A stretch of DNA of 37,515 nt from an uncultured Acidovorax sp. (GTDB taxonomy: Bacteria; Pseudomonadota; Gammaproteobacteria; Burkholderiales; Burkholderiaceae_C). Location of the stretch: positions 1 through 37,515 of the forward strand of contig CAJYHL010000005.1 of the NCBI GenBank assembly GCA_913774625.1. Direction: 5' to 3'. The position numbers and the translations under genes are program-made. How positions within the stretch are numbered: the stretch's first letter is position 1; each line of letters begins with the position of its first letter. Of this stretch, positions 10,286 to 19,301 are shown one piece after another. The notes below the pieces were generated by a model. That model had not been told where the DNA came from and ran no database searches. It was given only the letters and a program-made list of their open reading frames with translations.

Positions 10286-11206
10286 ATGAACATCGAAAGC
10301 GTCCGCCTCTTCCTGGAGGTGGCTGACCACGGCAGCATCAACAAGGTCGCGTCGCGGCGGCAGACGGCGCAGTCCCACATCAGCCGGCAGGTGAGCGAGT
10401 TCGAGAAGCAGCTCGGCGGGGCGCTGTTCGTGCGCACCGGGCGCGGCGTGGTGCTGACCGAGGCGGGGCGCAGCGCCGTTCCCCGGCTGCGGCGCTGGCT
10501 GCACGAGACCGACGCGCTGTCGGAAAGCCTGCGCACCGAGGCCGGCACGCTCAGCGGCGAAGTCCGCCTGGGCATCATTCCCTCCGCCGCTCACCACCTC
10601 ATGCCCTGCATCTTCCAGCGGCTGCGGCAGGAGCACCCGGGCATCCGGCTCAACGTCATCGAGGCCCAGGGCACCGAGCTCAATGCCATGCTCGACAGCA
10701 GCTCGGTGGACATGGCCGTGGTCTTCCGCTTCCAGCCGCCCCGGGGCAACGACGAAAAAGTGCTCTCCATCGCCCACACCTTCCTGGTGTCCGCGCCCGG
10801 CGATGCGCTGACCAGCGCGCCGAGCATCGATTTCGGCCGGCTGCGCGGACTGCCCCTGGTGCTTCCGCGCCGCCCCAGCCAGTGGCGCAGCGCCCTGGAC
10901 GAGACCGCGCGCAGCCAGGGCTTCACGCTGGATGCCGTCGTCGAAGCGGACTCGCTGACGCTGCAGAAGGAGCTGGTCACCTCCACGGAGGGGCTCTACA
11001 CCGTGCTGGGGCCCTACTCCATCGCGCAGGAGCTGCAGAGCGGCCGCCTGCAGGCCAGCCGGCTGCTGGAACCGGACCTGTTCCGGCTGGTGACGCTGGC
11101 CTTCCCGCGCCAGGGCAAGCTGTCCCCGGCATCGCGCTGCGTGGCGGACATGATGGCCCACTGGTCCTGCCCGCACACGCCCAGCCACAAGCCGTTCGAG
11201 GCGTAG
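10286..11206 (+). CDS. LysR-family transcriptional regulator
   Basis: A 306-residue LTTR. The N-terminal winged helix-turn-helix covers residues 1-60 (IESVRLFLEVADHGSINKVASR, then QSHISRQVSEFEKQLGG), followed by a linker helix and a type 2 periplasmic-binding-protein-like effector domain. It is divergent from the FAH-hyuAB operon with 169 bp between the starts, the classic arrangement for an activator of a catabolic operon responding to its substrate. The MFS transporter gene follows 441 bp downstream on the same strand and could also be a target. Confidence 0.94.
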   Translation: MNIESVRLFLEVADHGSINKVASRRQTAQSHISRQVSEFEKQLGGALFVRTGRGVVLTEAGRSAVPRLRRWLHETDALSESLRTEAGTLSGEVRLGIIPSAAHHLMPCIFQRLRQEHPGIRLNVIEAQGTELNAMLDSSSVDMAVVFRFQPPRGNDEKVLSIAHTFLVSAPGDALTSAPSIDFGRLRGLPLVLPRRPSQWRSALDETARSQGFTLDAVVEADSLTLQKELVTSTEGLYTVLGPYSIAQELQSGRLQASRLLEPDLFRLVTLAFPRQGKLSPASRCVADMMAHWSCPHTPSHKPFEA

Positions 11207-11647
11207 CGCGGCTCACGAAACCCTGCTGGCGGTGCAAGGCCGCCGGCTTGCAGCCTCCCTGCGGACCGCATGGCGTTATGCCGATTCCGGCAAGTCTGAT
11301 TCGACGAAATTCCACCTAGGCAGCAGGCTGGTGGATTCCTACAGTCACCGCAAAACCAGCCGCCCCCATGCCGGCGGCACCGGGCCCGAGGGCCACGCCC
11401 GCCGAGCCTCTCCCCTTTTCGCAGCAGCAGTAGCGGCGGGCGGAGGCGGCCCGGCCTTTTCGGCATTTCCCATCCGTCCGGCGACAGACCGGCCAGAGGA
11501 GACAAACATCGTGAAGCGAATCCCATTCGCCGCGCCGGCAGCCCTGCCGGCTCCGGTCCACCACGGGAGGTCCATAGCCGCTCCCGCTACCGGCTGCGGC
11601 GCGCAGCAGCCTGCGTTCGCCGCCTGGCCCGCCGGCCGGCATGCCGC
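11207..11647. other. Intergenic region between lysR and MFS genes
   Basis: This 441-bp stretch has no recognisable conserved gene. It holds small inverted repeats: TGCAAG/CTTGCA just after the lysR stop, and GGCTGGT (11326-11332) with ACCAGCC (11355-11361). Near its end a strong AGAGGAGA ribosome-site-like sequence precedes a GTG codon at 11511, which opens a short reading frame (listed separately). Confidence 0.6.
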
Positions 11648-11651
11648 ATGA
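11511..11651 (+). CDS. Possible 46-residue leader peptide coupled to MFS gene
   Basis: The reading frame starts with GTG behind a strong AGAGGAGACAAACATC ribosome-site-like sequence and ends in a TGA that overlaps the ATG of the MFS gene (ATGA). The peptide (VKRIPFAAPAALP...AWPAGRHAA) begins like a secretion signal but is Ala/Pro/Gly-rich and matches nothing I know. It may be a translated leader that brings ribosomes to the MFS start, which has no ribosome site of its own, or the remnant of a deleted gene. It may also be chance in GC-rich DNA. Confidence 0.3.
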   Translation: MKRIPFAAPAALPAPVHHGRSIAAPATGCGAQQPAFAAWPAGRHAA

Positions 11652-13072
11652 GCGCGCGCACCATGGACGGCTCCCCGCCGGAAGGCTCCGCCCCCCACAA
11701 CGCAGACCGGGCGGCCCGCCTGCTGTTCCGCGCCGAAAACGTGCCCTTCTGCCGCTGGCACACCAAGACGCGCATCGTCATGGGCAGCGCCACCTTCCTG
11801 GACGCCTTCGACGCGCTGAGCCTGGCCTTCGTGCTGCCGGTGCTGGTGGGCCTGTGGCACCTGAGCCCCGGCGAAGTCGGGCTGCTCATCGCCGCAGGCT
11901 ATCTGGGCCAGGTGCTGGGTGCGCTGCTCTTCGGCTGGCTGGGCGAGAAGTGGGGCCGCGTGCCCGCCGTGTCCACCGCCGTGGCGGTGATGTCCGTCAT
12001 GAGCATCGCCTGCGCCTTCGCGGGCAGTGTCCACGTGCTGTTCGCGCTGCGCTTCATGCAGGGCATCGGCGTGGGCGGCGAGGTGCCGGTCGCGGCAACC
12101 TACATCAACGAGATGTCCCAGTCCAAGGGGCGCGGGCGCTTCTTCGTGCTCTACGAACTCATCTTCCCGCTGGGCCTCATGGTGGCGGCGCAGCTCGGCG
12201 CCTTCCTGGTGCCGCGCTATGGCTGGGAATGCCTGTTCCTCGTGGGCGGGCTGCCCGGCCTGCTCATCCTGGCCTTCATGGCACGCCTGCCCGAATCGCC
12301 GCGCTGGCTGGCTGCCCGGGGGCGCTGGGACGAGGCAGACCGCGTGATCCGCACGCTGGAAGCCGCCACGCCGCGCCGGCACCTGGACGTTGAACGCCAG
12401 CCCGACGAGGTGCGCGCCCGCGTGGAGAGCCTGGCCAACGGCCTGCAATCGACCCGGCGCGCCAGCTGGAAGGAACTGTTCTCGCCGCTCTACCGCCCCC
12501 GCACGCTCATCGTCTGGGTGCTCTGGGCCGCGTCCTACTTCGTCGCCAACGGCATCAACAACTGGCTGCCCACGCTCTACAAGACGGTCTACCACCTGCC
12601 CCTGCAGGAGGCGCTGCGGCTCGCCTCGGTGACGAACGTGCTCAGCGTCTGCGCCGTCTTCACCTGCGCGATGCTGGTGGACAAGGTCGGCCGCCGGCGC
12701 TGGGCCGGTGGCAGCTTCGCCGTGAGCGGCCTGCTGCTGCTGGCGCTGGCAGCCACGGGCGCGCAGAGCGTCTGGTCCGTCGCCATCCTCGCGTCGGCGG
12801 CCTATGCGGTGATGGGCACCACCACGGTGCTGCTCTACCTCTACACGCCCGAGATCTACCCCACGCGCATGCGCGCCATCGGCACGGGCCTGGCCACCTC
12901 GTGGCTGCGGGCGGCATCGGCGGCGGCGCCGGCCCTGGTCGGCGTGATGCTGTCGGCCCAGGGCGTAGCCAGCGTCTTCCTCATGTTCGCCGCAGCCACC
13001 GTCGTGGGCTGGCTGGCCTCGCGGAAGATGATCGAGACCACGGACCGGGCGCTGGAGGAGATTTCGCCTTGA
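11648..13072 (+). CDS. MFS transporter (metabolite:H+ symporter / sugar-porter-like)
   Basis: A 474-residue 12-helix major facilitator carrier of the inner membrane. Visible: the loop 2-3 signature GWLGEKWGRVPAV, RFMQGIGVGGEVPVAATYINE in helix 4, LPESPRWLAARGR at the start of the central cytoplasmic loop, DKVGRRRWAGG in loop 8-9, and YTPEIYPTRMRAIGTG, all typical of the AAHS/sugar-porter group. These often carry aromatic or organic acids in betaproteobacteria. The N-terminal ~40 residues are polar; ATGs exist at codons 1 and 6. Its stop overlaps a fragment resembling the terminus of the repeat element found nearby. The link to the divergent catabolic operon is inference. Confidence 0.93.
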   Translation: MSARTMDGSPPEGSAPHNADRAARLLFRAENVPFCRWHTKTRIVMGSATFLDAFDALSLAFVLPVLVGLWHLSPGEVGLLIAAGYLGQVLGALLFGWLGEKWGRVPAVSTAVAVMSVMSIACAFAGSVHVLFALRFMQGIGVGGEVPVAATYINEMSQSKGRGRFFVLYELIFPLGLMVAAQLGAFLVPRYGWECLFLVGGLPGLLILAFMARLPESPRWLAARGRWDEADRVIRTLEAATPRRHLDVERQPDEVRARVESLANGLQSTRRASWKELFSPLYRPRTLIVWVLWAASYFVANGINNWLPTLYKTVYHLPLQEALRLASVTNVLSVCAVFTCAMLVDKVGRRRWAGGSFAVSGLLLLALAATGAQSVWSVAILASAAYAVMGTTTVLLYLYTPEIYPTRMRAIGTGLATSWLRAASAAAPALVGVMLSAQGVASVFLMFAAATVVGWLASRKMIETTDRALEEISP

Positions 13073-13088
13073 GAACGTGTTCGTTCTC
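13071..13088. repeat. Short hairpin containing a repeat-terminus fragment
   Basis: GAGAAC-GTGTTC-GTTCTC is a perfect 6-bp stem overlapping the MFS stop codon. Its first bases (AGAACGTGTT at 13072-13081) equal the outermost 10 bp of the structured element whose full copy begins 124 bp downstream. It may be a relic of another copy or a weak terminator. Confidence 0.45.
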
Positions 13089-13709
13089 TGAACTCAAGCA
13101 GCTGCAATGCGGGCTGCGCCAGATCGGCCTGAAGCGGCATCTTCGAAAAAGCGTCGGCCGTCAGCGAGTATGGGCTCCAAGACACGGCAGGTTTAAGAAC
13201 GTGTTTGCGATCTCGCAGGGGATCGCGTTGAAGCGCAATCGGGATGAGTGGATGCTTCGGATGCGCCGCATGGACTCATGTCCATGCAAGCAGCCGGGGC
13301 GTTCAATCGCCCGATTTCGCTCCAACCCGAAGGGCAGCGGTGTGGGCGGGCGGTCTGCGGCGTTGCGGCGCTTGTGGATAGCCCAAGCTATCCACTGCGC
13401 ACCGCGCCTTGCAGCCCATCCCGCCCACACCGCAGCGCGCCCCCTGGGAGATCGTAAACACGTTCTAAGGCACCGCATCGCAGGGCAAGCCGTCTCAAGC
13501 CCCGAAACCATAGGCCATGGAAGCGGGCTGGCACACCAACCACGGCTCGGCTGCTGATGCTGGTTCCACCGCCCCCGATGAACCGGAACCATCAGGCGGA
13601 TCCGTGAAGCGAGAATGGGGTGGTTATTGTTTTATCGGGGCAATGAACATCGCCAATACCCCAATCCACAGTAGCATCACCCCGTTCTTCCCCGCCCGGA
13701 TGCTGCTGC
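13073..13709. other. Intergenic junction between MFS gene and defence island
   Basis: This 637-bp stretch has no convincing gene. It contains the repeat-terminus hairpin at 13071-13088, about 110 bp of unrecognised sequence, the complete structured element (13196-13466), and 243 bp before the Fic gene that becomes less GC-rich (for example around 13620-13640). A Fic promoter probably lies in this last part, but no clear -35/-10 pair is visible. Open frames crossing the element are not supported as genes. Confidence 0.6.
13196..13466. repeat. Structured inverted-repeat element, copy B (complete, 271 bp)
   Basis: The ends are inverted: AGAACGTGTTTGCGATCTC on the left and GAGATCGTAAACACGTTCT on the right. 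Inside are nested dyads: 13228-13243 pairs imperfectly with 13310-13325; ATGGAC-TCAT-GTCCAT lies at 13270-13285; GCGGTGTGGGCGGG (13337-13350) pairs with CCCGCCCACACCGC (13420-13433); and TGGATAGC-CCAA-GCTATCCA lies at 13375-13394. No transposase is encoded. Partial copies lie at both window edges. This fits a non-autonomous MITE or a large REP/BIME-like element. Confidence 0.88.
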
Positions 13710-14765
13710 ATGCCATCACTCTCGCCAGACTACCTCGCCAAGCTGCGCTTCGACGCGCAGCAGCTGGCGACCCTGCGCGCCCTGGGTGAGTACAGGGGCA
13801 AGCAGCAGCTCTTCGTGGCGCAGTCGCCGGAGGTCTTGAGCGACCTGCGGCAAGTGGCAGTGGTCGAATCCACCGAGTCGTCGAACCGCCTGGAAGGCGT
13901 GGTCGTCGCCGCGCACCGGCTCAAGTCACTGGTGCTCAAGAATGCCACGCCACAAAGCCGTTCCGAGCAAGAGGTGGCAGGCTACCGCGATGCCCTCGGT
14001 CTGATCCATGAGAGCGGCAAGCAGATGCCGTTTTCCGAAGGCACGGTCCTGCAGCTGCACGGCATGCTGTACCGCTACATGCCGCAACCCGGCGGGCACT
14101 GGAAGGCCTCGAACGACGACATCGTCGAACGCCACCCCGATGGCAACGCCCGCATCCGCGCTCAATCGGTCGCAGCGCACATCCCCCGCATGGCGATGGT
14201 GGACCTGATCACGCGCTACCGCATGGCGTTGGATCAGCACTTGGCAGATCCCTTGGTGCTGGTGCCGCTGGCCATCCTCGACTTCCTGTGCATCCACCCC
14301 TTCCCGGATGGCAACGGCCGCATGGCACGTCTGCTCACCCTGCAACTGCTCTATCACTTCGACTATGCGGTGAGCCGCTTCATCAGTCTGGAGCGCATCT
14401 TCGAAGAGTCGAAGGAGAGCTACTACGAAACGCTGGAAGCCAGTTCCCAGGGCTGGCACGAGGCCGCTCACAACATCGCCCCATGGCTCGACTACTTCTG
14501 GGGCGCGCTGCTGCGTGCCTACAAGGAATTTGAAGAGCGCGTGGGCACCATCGAGCGCGGCCGGGGCGCCAAGGGCGACCGCGTTCGCTCTGAAATTCTC
14601 AAACGCCAACTGCCCTTCTCCATCTCGGAGATCGAAGAGGCCTGCCCCGGCATCAGCCGCGACACGGTGCGCGTCGTCTTGCGCGCAATGAAGGCGGAGG
14701 GACTGATCGCACCAAATGGCAAGGGACGGGCTGCCAAGTGGATCAGGTTAGACAGTGGTTCTTAA
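13710..14765 (+). CDS. Fic-family protein (AMP-transferase type) with autoinhibitory motif
   Basis: A 351-residue Fic protein; the family transfers AMP (or another moiety) to target proteins. The catalytic loop HPFPDGNGR lies at residues 196-204 with the essential His196. The inhibitory helix motif [S/T]xxxE[G/N] is present upstream as S58-N-R-L-E62-G63, which places it in the class with an N-terminal inhibitory helix. A winged-helix-like segment occupies the C-terminus (about 290-350: ILKRQLPFSISEIEEACPGISRDTVRVVLRAMK). It lies 57 bp before hsdR on the same strand. Fic genes are recurrent near type I restriction loci; a regulatory or toxin-like role here is inference. Confidence 0.93.
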   Translation: MPSLSPDYLAKLRFDAQQLATLRALGEYRGKQQLFVAQSPEVLSDLRQVAVVESTESSNRLEGVVVAAHRLKSLVLKNATPQSRSEQEVAGYRDALGLIHESGKQMPFSEGTVLQLHGMLYRYMPQPGGHWKASNDDIVERHPDGNARIRAQSVAAHIPRMAMVDLITRYRMALDQHLADPLVLVPLAILDFLCIHPFPDGNGRMARLLTLQLLYHFDYAVSRFISLERIFEESKESYYETLEASSQGWHEAAHNIAPWLDYFWGALLRAYKEFEERVGTIERGRGAKGDRVRSEILKRQLPFSISEIEEACPGISRDTVRVVLRAMKAEGLIAPNGKGRAAKWIRLDSGS

Positions 14766-14822
14766 CACCTTGGTCGGATCGATCAATAGGTAGCGGACCA
14801 CGAGGCGAGAGGGAGCAAAAAG

Positions 14823-17621
14823 ATGACGAAGACGGAGGCCCAAACCAGATCGGAGCTGATCGACCAGCAACTTGCTTTGGCAGGCTGGGACGTGAACGAT
14901 CCGACTCAGGTTGTTGAGGAATTCGACATCCTTACCGCCCTACCCGATGGGGTGGCGGAGCCACGCACGCCCTATGAGGGCCACCAGTTCAGCGACTACG
15001 TCCTACTGGGCAAAGATCGCAAACCCTTGGCCGTGATCGAGGCCAAGAAGACCAGCCGTGATGCCGCCATTGGCCGCGAGCAGGCCAAGCAGTACTGCTA
15101 CAACATCCGGAAGCAGCTGGGCGGTGAGCTGCCGTTCTGCTTCTATACCAACGGCCACGATCTGTATTTCTGGGATTTGGAGAACGCCCCGCCGCGCAAA
15201 GTGGTCGGCTTCCCTACCCGCGACGACCTTGAGCGCTTTGCCTACATCCGCCGCAACCGCAAGCCGCTGACGCAGGAATTCATCAACACTTCGATCGCCG
15301 GGCGCGACTACCAAATCCGGGCGATTCGCTCGGTGCTTGAAGGCATCGAGAAGAAGAAGCGCGACTTCCTGCTGGTGATGGCTACAGGCACCGGGAAGAC
15401 GCGCACCTGCATTGCGATGGTCGATGCCTTGATGCGCGCCGGGCACGCAGAAAAAGTGCTGTTTCTCGTGGACCGCATCGCGTTACGCGAGCAGGCACTG
15501 GCCGCATTCAAGGAGCACATGCCCAATGAGCCGCGCTGGCCCAACGTGGGCGAAAAGCTGATCGCGAAAGACCGCCGTGTGTACGTCGCCACTTACCCGA
15601 CGATGCTGAACATCATCCGGGACGAAGCGCAGCACCTGTCGCCGCACTTTTTCGACTTCATCGTCGTCGATGAGAGCCACCGCTCGATCTACAACACCTT
15701 TGGTGAGGTACTCGACTACTTCAAAGCCATCACGCTGGGCCTGACAGCCACTCCGACCGACATCATCGACCACAACACCTTCCAGCTTTTCCATTGCGAA
15801 GACGGCATTCCCACGTTTGCCTACACCTATGAAGAAGCGGTGAACAACGTGCCGCCTTACCTCTGCAACTTCCAGGTCATAAAGATTCAGACCAAGTTCC
15901 AGATGGAAGGCATCAGCAAGCGCACGATTTCGCTGGAAGACCAGAAGAAGCTGATCCTGCAGGGCAAGGAGGTTGAAGACATCAACTTCGAGGGCACCCA
16001 GCTCGAAAAGCAGGTGATCAACAAGGGCACCAACACCCTGATCGTCCGCGAGTTCATGGAAGAGGCCATCAAGGACGTGAACGGCGTACTTCCCGGCAAG
16101 ACCATCTTCTTTTGCGCCACCAAGGCCCATGCCCGACGCATGGAAGAAATCTTCGACAAGCTCTACCCACAGTACCACGGCGAGCTCGCAAAAGTACTGG
16201 TGTCAGATGACCCGCGCGTCTACGGCAAAGGTGGGCTGCTCGATCAATTCACCAACAACGACATGCCTCGCATCGCCATCAGCGTGGACATGCTCGACAC
16301 CGGCATCGACGTACGAGAGATCGTCAACCTCGTATTCGCCAAGCCGGTCTATTCGTACACCAAGTTCTGGCAGATGGTCGGGCGGGGCACGCGCCTGCTC
16401 GAAACGAACAAGCCCAAACCCTGGTGCCTTGAGAAGGATGTATTCCTGATCCTCGACTGCTGGGACAACTTCGAATACTTCAACCTCAACCCCAAGGGCA
16501 AGGAGCTGAAAGCCCAGTTGCCGCTGCCGGTTCGGTTAGTGGGCCTGCGGCTCGACAAAATCGAGAAGGCGAAGGACAGCGGCAATGCAGACATTGCCTC
16601 ACGGGAAATAGCCAAGCTCCGCCTGCAGATCGCGGCGCTACCCAAAGAGTCAGTGGTGATCAAGGAAGCCGCCGCCACCCTGGCGCGGCTGGATGACGAG
16701 AACTTCTGGATCAACCTCAACCACGATCGGCTGGAGTTACTTCGCTCTGAAATCAAGCCATTGTTCCGCACCGTCTCTGAGGCCGACTTCAAAGCCATGC
16801 GCTTTGAGCGCGACGTGCTGGAGTACTCGCTCGCTGTCTTGAACGAAGACAAGTGGCAGGCCGAAACCCTCAAAGAAGGCATCGTTGAACAAATTAGCGA
16901 GCTACCGCTCTCGGTCAGTTTTGTGAAGCAGGAGGAACCCCTCATCCGCGCAGCACAGACCAACCACTACTGGGCCAAGGCCGATGAAGACGCCTTCGAT
17001 GAACTCGTGGTCAAGCTCGGCCCGCTGATGAAATTCCGCGAGCACAACACGGGGCACGAGCAAACCCACCTCGATCTGGCCGATGAGCTGCACAAAAAGG
17101 AGCGGGTGGAGTTCGGTCCTCAACACGAGTCGGTCAGCATCACCCGCTACCGCGAGATGGTCAAGGCCTTGGTCACAGAGCTGACCGACCGTAACCCAGT
17201 GCTCCAGAAAATCAAGAACGGCGAGGCGGTGAGCGACGACGAGGCCAATGCACTGGCCGAACTGCTGCACGAAGAGCACCCGCACATCACTGAAGGCCTG
17301 CTGCGTCAGGTCTACAAGAACCGCAAAGCACACTTCATCCAGTTCATTCGCCACATCCTGGGCATTGAGTCACTTAAGAGCTTTCCCGACGAGGTCAGCG
17401 CCGCCTTTGACCAATTCATCCGCGCCCACACCACGCTCAGCACCCGGCAGATGGAGTTCCTCAATCTGCTGAAGGGCTTCATCATCGAGCGCGAAAAGGT
17501 GGAAAAGAAAGACCTGATCAACGCCCCCTTCACGGTCATTCACCCACAGGGCATTCGTGGCGTCTTCAGCCCCGCCGAAATCAACGAGATCCTGCAGCTA
17601 ACCGAACGGTTGGCAGCTTAA
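14823..17621 (+). CDS. hsdR: Type I restriction enzyme, R (motor/nuclease) subunit
   Basis: A 932-residue HsdR that translocates and cleaves DNA as part of the R2M2S complex. The nuclease motif is D58...E73-A-K75, as in the PD-(D/E)xK family. The SF2 helicase core follows: Walker A ATGTGKT at 187-193, DESH at 283-286 (motif II), TATP from 308 (motif III), and motif VI in FWQMVGRGTRL. The C-terminal part (about 620-930) would contact HsdM. The start has a strong GAGAGGGAG ribosome site. hsdM starts 15 bp later. It looks intact. Confidence 0.96.
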   Translation: MTKTEAQTRSELIDQQLALAGWDVNDPTQVVEEFDILTALPDGVAEPRTPYEGHQFSDYVLLGKDRKPLAVIEAKKTSRDAAIGREQAKQYCYNIRKQLGGELPFCFYTNGHDLYFWDLENAPPRKVVGFPTRDDLERFAYIRRNRKPLTQEFINTSIAGRDYQIRAIRSVLEGIEKKKRDFLLVMATGTGKTRTCIAMVDALMRAGHAEKVLFLVDRIALREQALAAFKEHMPNEPRWPNVGEKLIAKDRRVYVATYPTMLNIIRDEAQHLSPHFFDFIVVDESHRSIYNTFGEVLDYFKAITLGLTATPTDIIDHNTFQLFHCEDGIPTFAYTYEEAVNNVPPYLCNFQVIKIQTKFQMEGISKRTISLEDQKKLILQGKEVEDINFEGTQLEKQVINKGTNTLIVREFMEEAIKDVNGVLPGKTIFFCATKAHARRMEEIFDKLYPQYHGELAKVLVSDDPRVYGKGGLLDQFTNNDMPRIAISVDMLDTGIDVREIVNLVFAKPVYSYTKFWQMVGRGTRLLETNKPKPWCLEKDVFLILDCWDNFEYFNLNPKGKELKAQLPLPVRLVGLRLDKIEKAKDSGNADIASREIAKLRLQIAALPKESVVIKEAAATLARLDDENFWINLNHDRLELLRSEIKPLFRTVSEADFKAMRFERDVLEYSLAVLNEDKWQAETLKEGIVEQISELPLSVSFVKQEEPLIRAAQTNHYWAKADEDAFDELVVKLGPLMKFREHNTGHEQTHLDLADELHKKERVEFGPQHESVSITRYREMVKALVTELTDRNPVLQKIKNGEAVSDDEANALAELLHEEHPHITEGLLRQVYKNRKAHFIQFIRHILGIESLKSFPDEVSAAFDQFIRAHTTLSTRQMEFLNLLKGFIIEREKVEKKDLINAPFTVIHPQGIRGVFSPAEINEILQLTERLAA

Positions 17622-17636
17622 ATATCAGAGCACACC

Positions 17637-19301
17637 ATGCTGCAAAACAACCCCGAACTCAAAAGCAAGATCGATCAGCTCTGGAACAAGTTCTGGAGCG
17701 GTGGCATCAGCAACCCGCTCACCGCCATCGAGCAGATCACCTACCTGCTGTTCATGAAGCGGCTGGACGGGCTGGACCAAAAGCGTCAGGCCGATGCCGA
17801 GTGGACCGGCGAGAAGTACACCTCCAAGTTCACGGGCACTTGGATTCCGCCCGAATACCGCAGCCAGCCGGAGCCCGAGAAATTCGCCATCGACAAGCGC
17901 AGCCTGCGCTGGAGCGAGTTCAAGCGCATGCAGGCCGAAGAGATGCTGCAGCACGTGCAGGGCAAGGTGTTCCCTTTCCTCAAAGACCTGAACGGCGCCG
18001 AGTCCAATTTCACCCACCACATGAAGAACGCGGTCTTCATCATCCCCAAGCCCGCGCTGCTGGTGGAAGCGGTGAAGACCATCGACGACATCTTCGAGGT
18101 GATGGAGAAGGACTCAAAGGAGAAAGGACAGGCCTTCCAGGACATCCAGGGCGATGTCTACGAGTTCCTGTTATCCGAAATCGCTACCGCCGGCAAGAAC
18201 GGCCAGTTCCGCACCCCGCGCCACATCATCAAGCTGATGGCCGATCTGGTGCAACCGCAACTGGGCCAAAAGATTGCCGACCCAGCCTGCGGTTCAGGCG
18301 GCTTTCTGCTTGGCGCGTATCAGTACATCGTCACCGAACTGGCAAGGAAGGCGGGCGCCCAAGACCTCAAGCCCGATGAAGACGGCTTCACCCGCACATC
18401 GGTCGCTGCAGCACTCACCGAAGAAGCGCAAGCCATTCTCTCCAGCTCGCTATGGGGGTACGACATCGACCAGACCATGGTGCGCCTGGGGCTGATGAAC
18501 CTGATGATGCACGGCATCGACGAGCCGCACATTGACTACAAGGACACGCTCAGCAAAAGCTACACCGAGGAAGCCGAATACAACATCGTATTGGCCAACC
18601 CGCCCTTCACCGGCAGCATCGACAAGGGCGACATCAACGAGCACCTGCAACTGGCCACTACCAAGACCGAGCTGCTATTTGTCGAGAACATCTACCGCCT
18701 ACTCAAGAAGGGCGGCACTGCCTGCGTGATCGTGCCGCAAGGCGTCCTGTTCGGCTCCGGCGGTGCGTTCAAAACGCTGCGCCAGACGCTCGTGGAGCGT
18801 TGCGACCTCAAAGCCGTGATCACCCTACCCAGCGGGGTCTTCAAGCCCTATGCGGGAGTCAGCACCGCCATTTTGCTTTTCACCAAGGTCTGGGGGCCGA
18901 AAGACAAGGTAAGCAAACCCGCCACCGAACACGTCTGGTTTTACGAAATGGCCGCAGACGGCTACTCGCTGGACGACAAACGCAGCAAGCTGGAAGGCTA
19001 CGGCGATCTGCAAGACATCATCGCCAGATATCACTCACGCGATCCCGCCACCGATACCAACCGCACGGCCAAGTTCTTCATGGTGCCGCGCAGCGAGATT
19101 GCCGACGAGAAGAACAACTATGACCTCTCGCTCTCCCGCTACAAGCAGGATGTCTTCGAGGAGGTGCGCTACGACGCGCCTGGAGTGATTCTGGATCGTC
19201 TGATCCAGGCCGAGGTGGGAGATGCAGACGAAGCGAATCTCGTCAATGTGCGAAGCGGCATCGTGCGCGAGCTACTGGCGTTGAAGGGGATGGTGGAATG
19301 A
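17637..19301 (+). CDS. hsdM: Type I restriction-modification, M (methyltransferase) subunit
   Basis: A 554-residue N6-adenine methyltransferase subunit. Visible: an N-terminal HsdM_N-type helical region (about 5-150), the SAM-binding motif DPACGSGGFLLG from D215, and the catalytic NPPF motif at 321-324. A third landmark is GGTACVIVPQGVLFG. With HsdS it methylates the host recognition site and forms the core of the restriction complex. Its stop overlaps the hsdS start (ATGA). All key residues are present, so the system should be modification-competent. Confidence 0.96.
   Translation: MLQNNPELKSKIDQLWNKFWSGGISNPLTAIEQITYLLFMKRLDGLDQKRQADAEWTGEKYTSKFTGTWIPPEYRSQPEPEKFAIDKRSLRWSEFKRMQAEEMLQHVQGKVFPFLKDLNGAESNFTHHMKNAVFIIPKPALLVEAVKTIDDIFEVMEKDSKEKGQAFQDIQGDVYEFLLSEIATAGKNGQFRTPRHIIKLMADLVQPQLGQKIADPACGSGGFLLGAYQYIVTELARKAGAQDLKPDEDGFTRTSVAAALTEEAQAILSSSLWGYDIDQTMVRLGLMNLMMHGIDEPHIDYKDTLSKSYTEEAEYNIVLANPPFTGSIDKGDINEHLQLATTKTELLFVENIYRLLKKGGTACVIVPQGVLFGSGGAFKTLRQTLVERCDLKAVITLPSGVFKPYAGVSTAILLFTKVWGPKDKVSKPATEHVWFYEMAADGYSLDDKRSKLEGYGDLQDIIARYHSRDPATDTNRTAKFFMVPRSEIADEKNNYDLSLSRYKQDVFEEVRYDAPGVILDRLIQAEVGDADEANLVNVRSGIVRELLALKGMVE

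Noticed and set aside
13082-13195. Possible insertion-sequence remnant between the MFS gene and the element
   Set aside because: The sequence is not recognisable as any transposase end on either strand, and no flanking inverted or direct repeats were found.
12901-13557. Plus-strand open frame running from inside the MFS gene through the repeat element
   Set aside because: It overlaps the MFS coding end in another frame and crosses the inverted-repeat element; no transposase or other motif is visible.
13468-13709. tRNA or attachment site at the left edge of the defence island
   Set aside because: No tRNA-like cloverleaf, T-loop consensus or direct repeat matching the right edge (27103-27306) could be found by eye.
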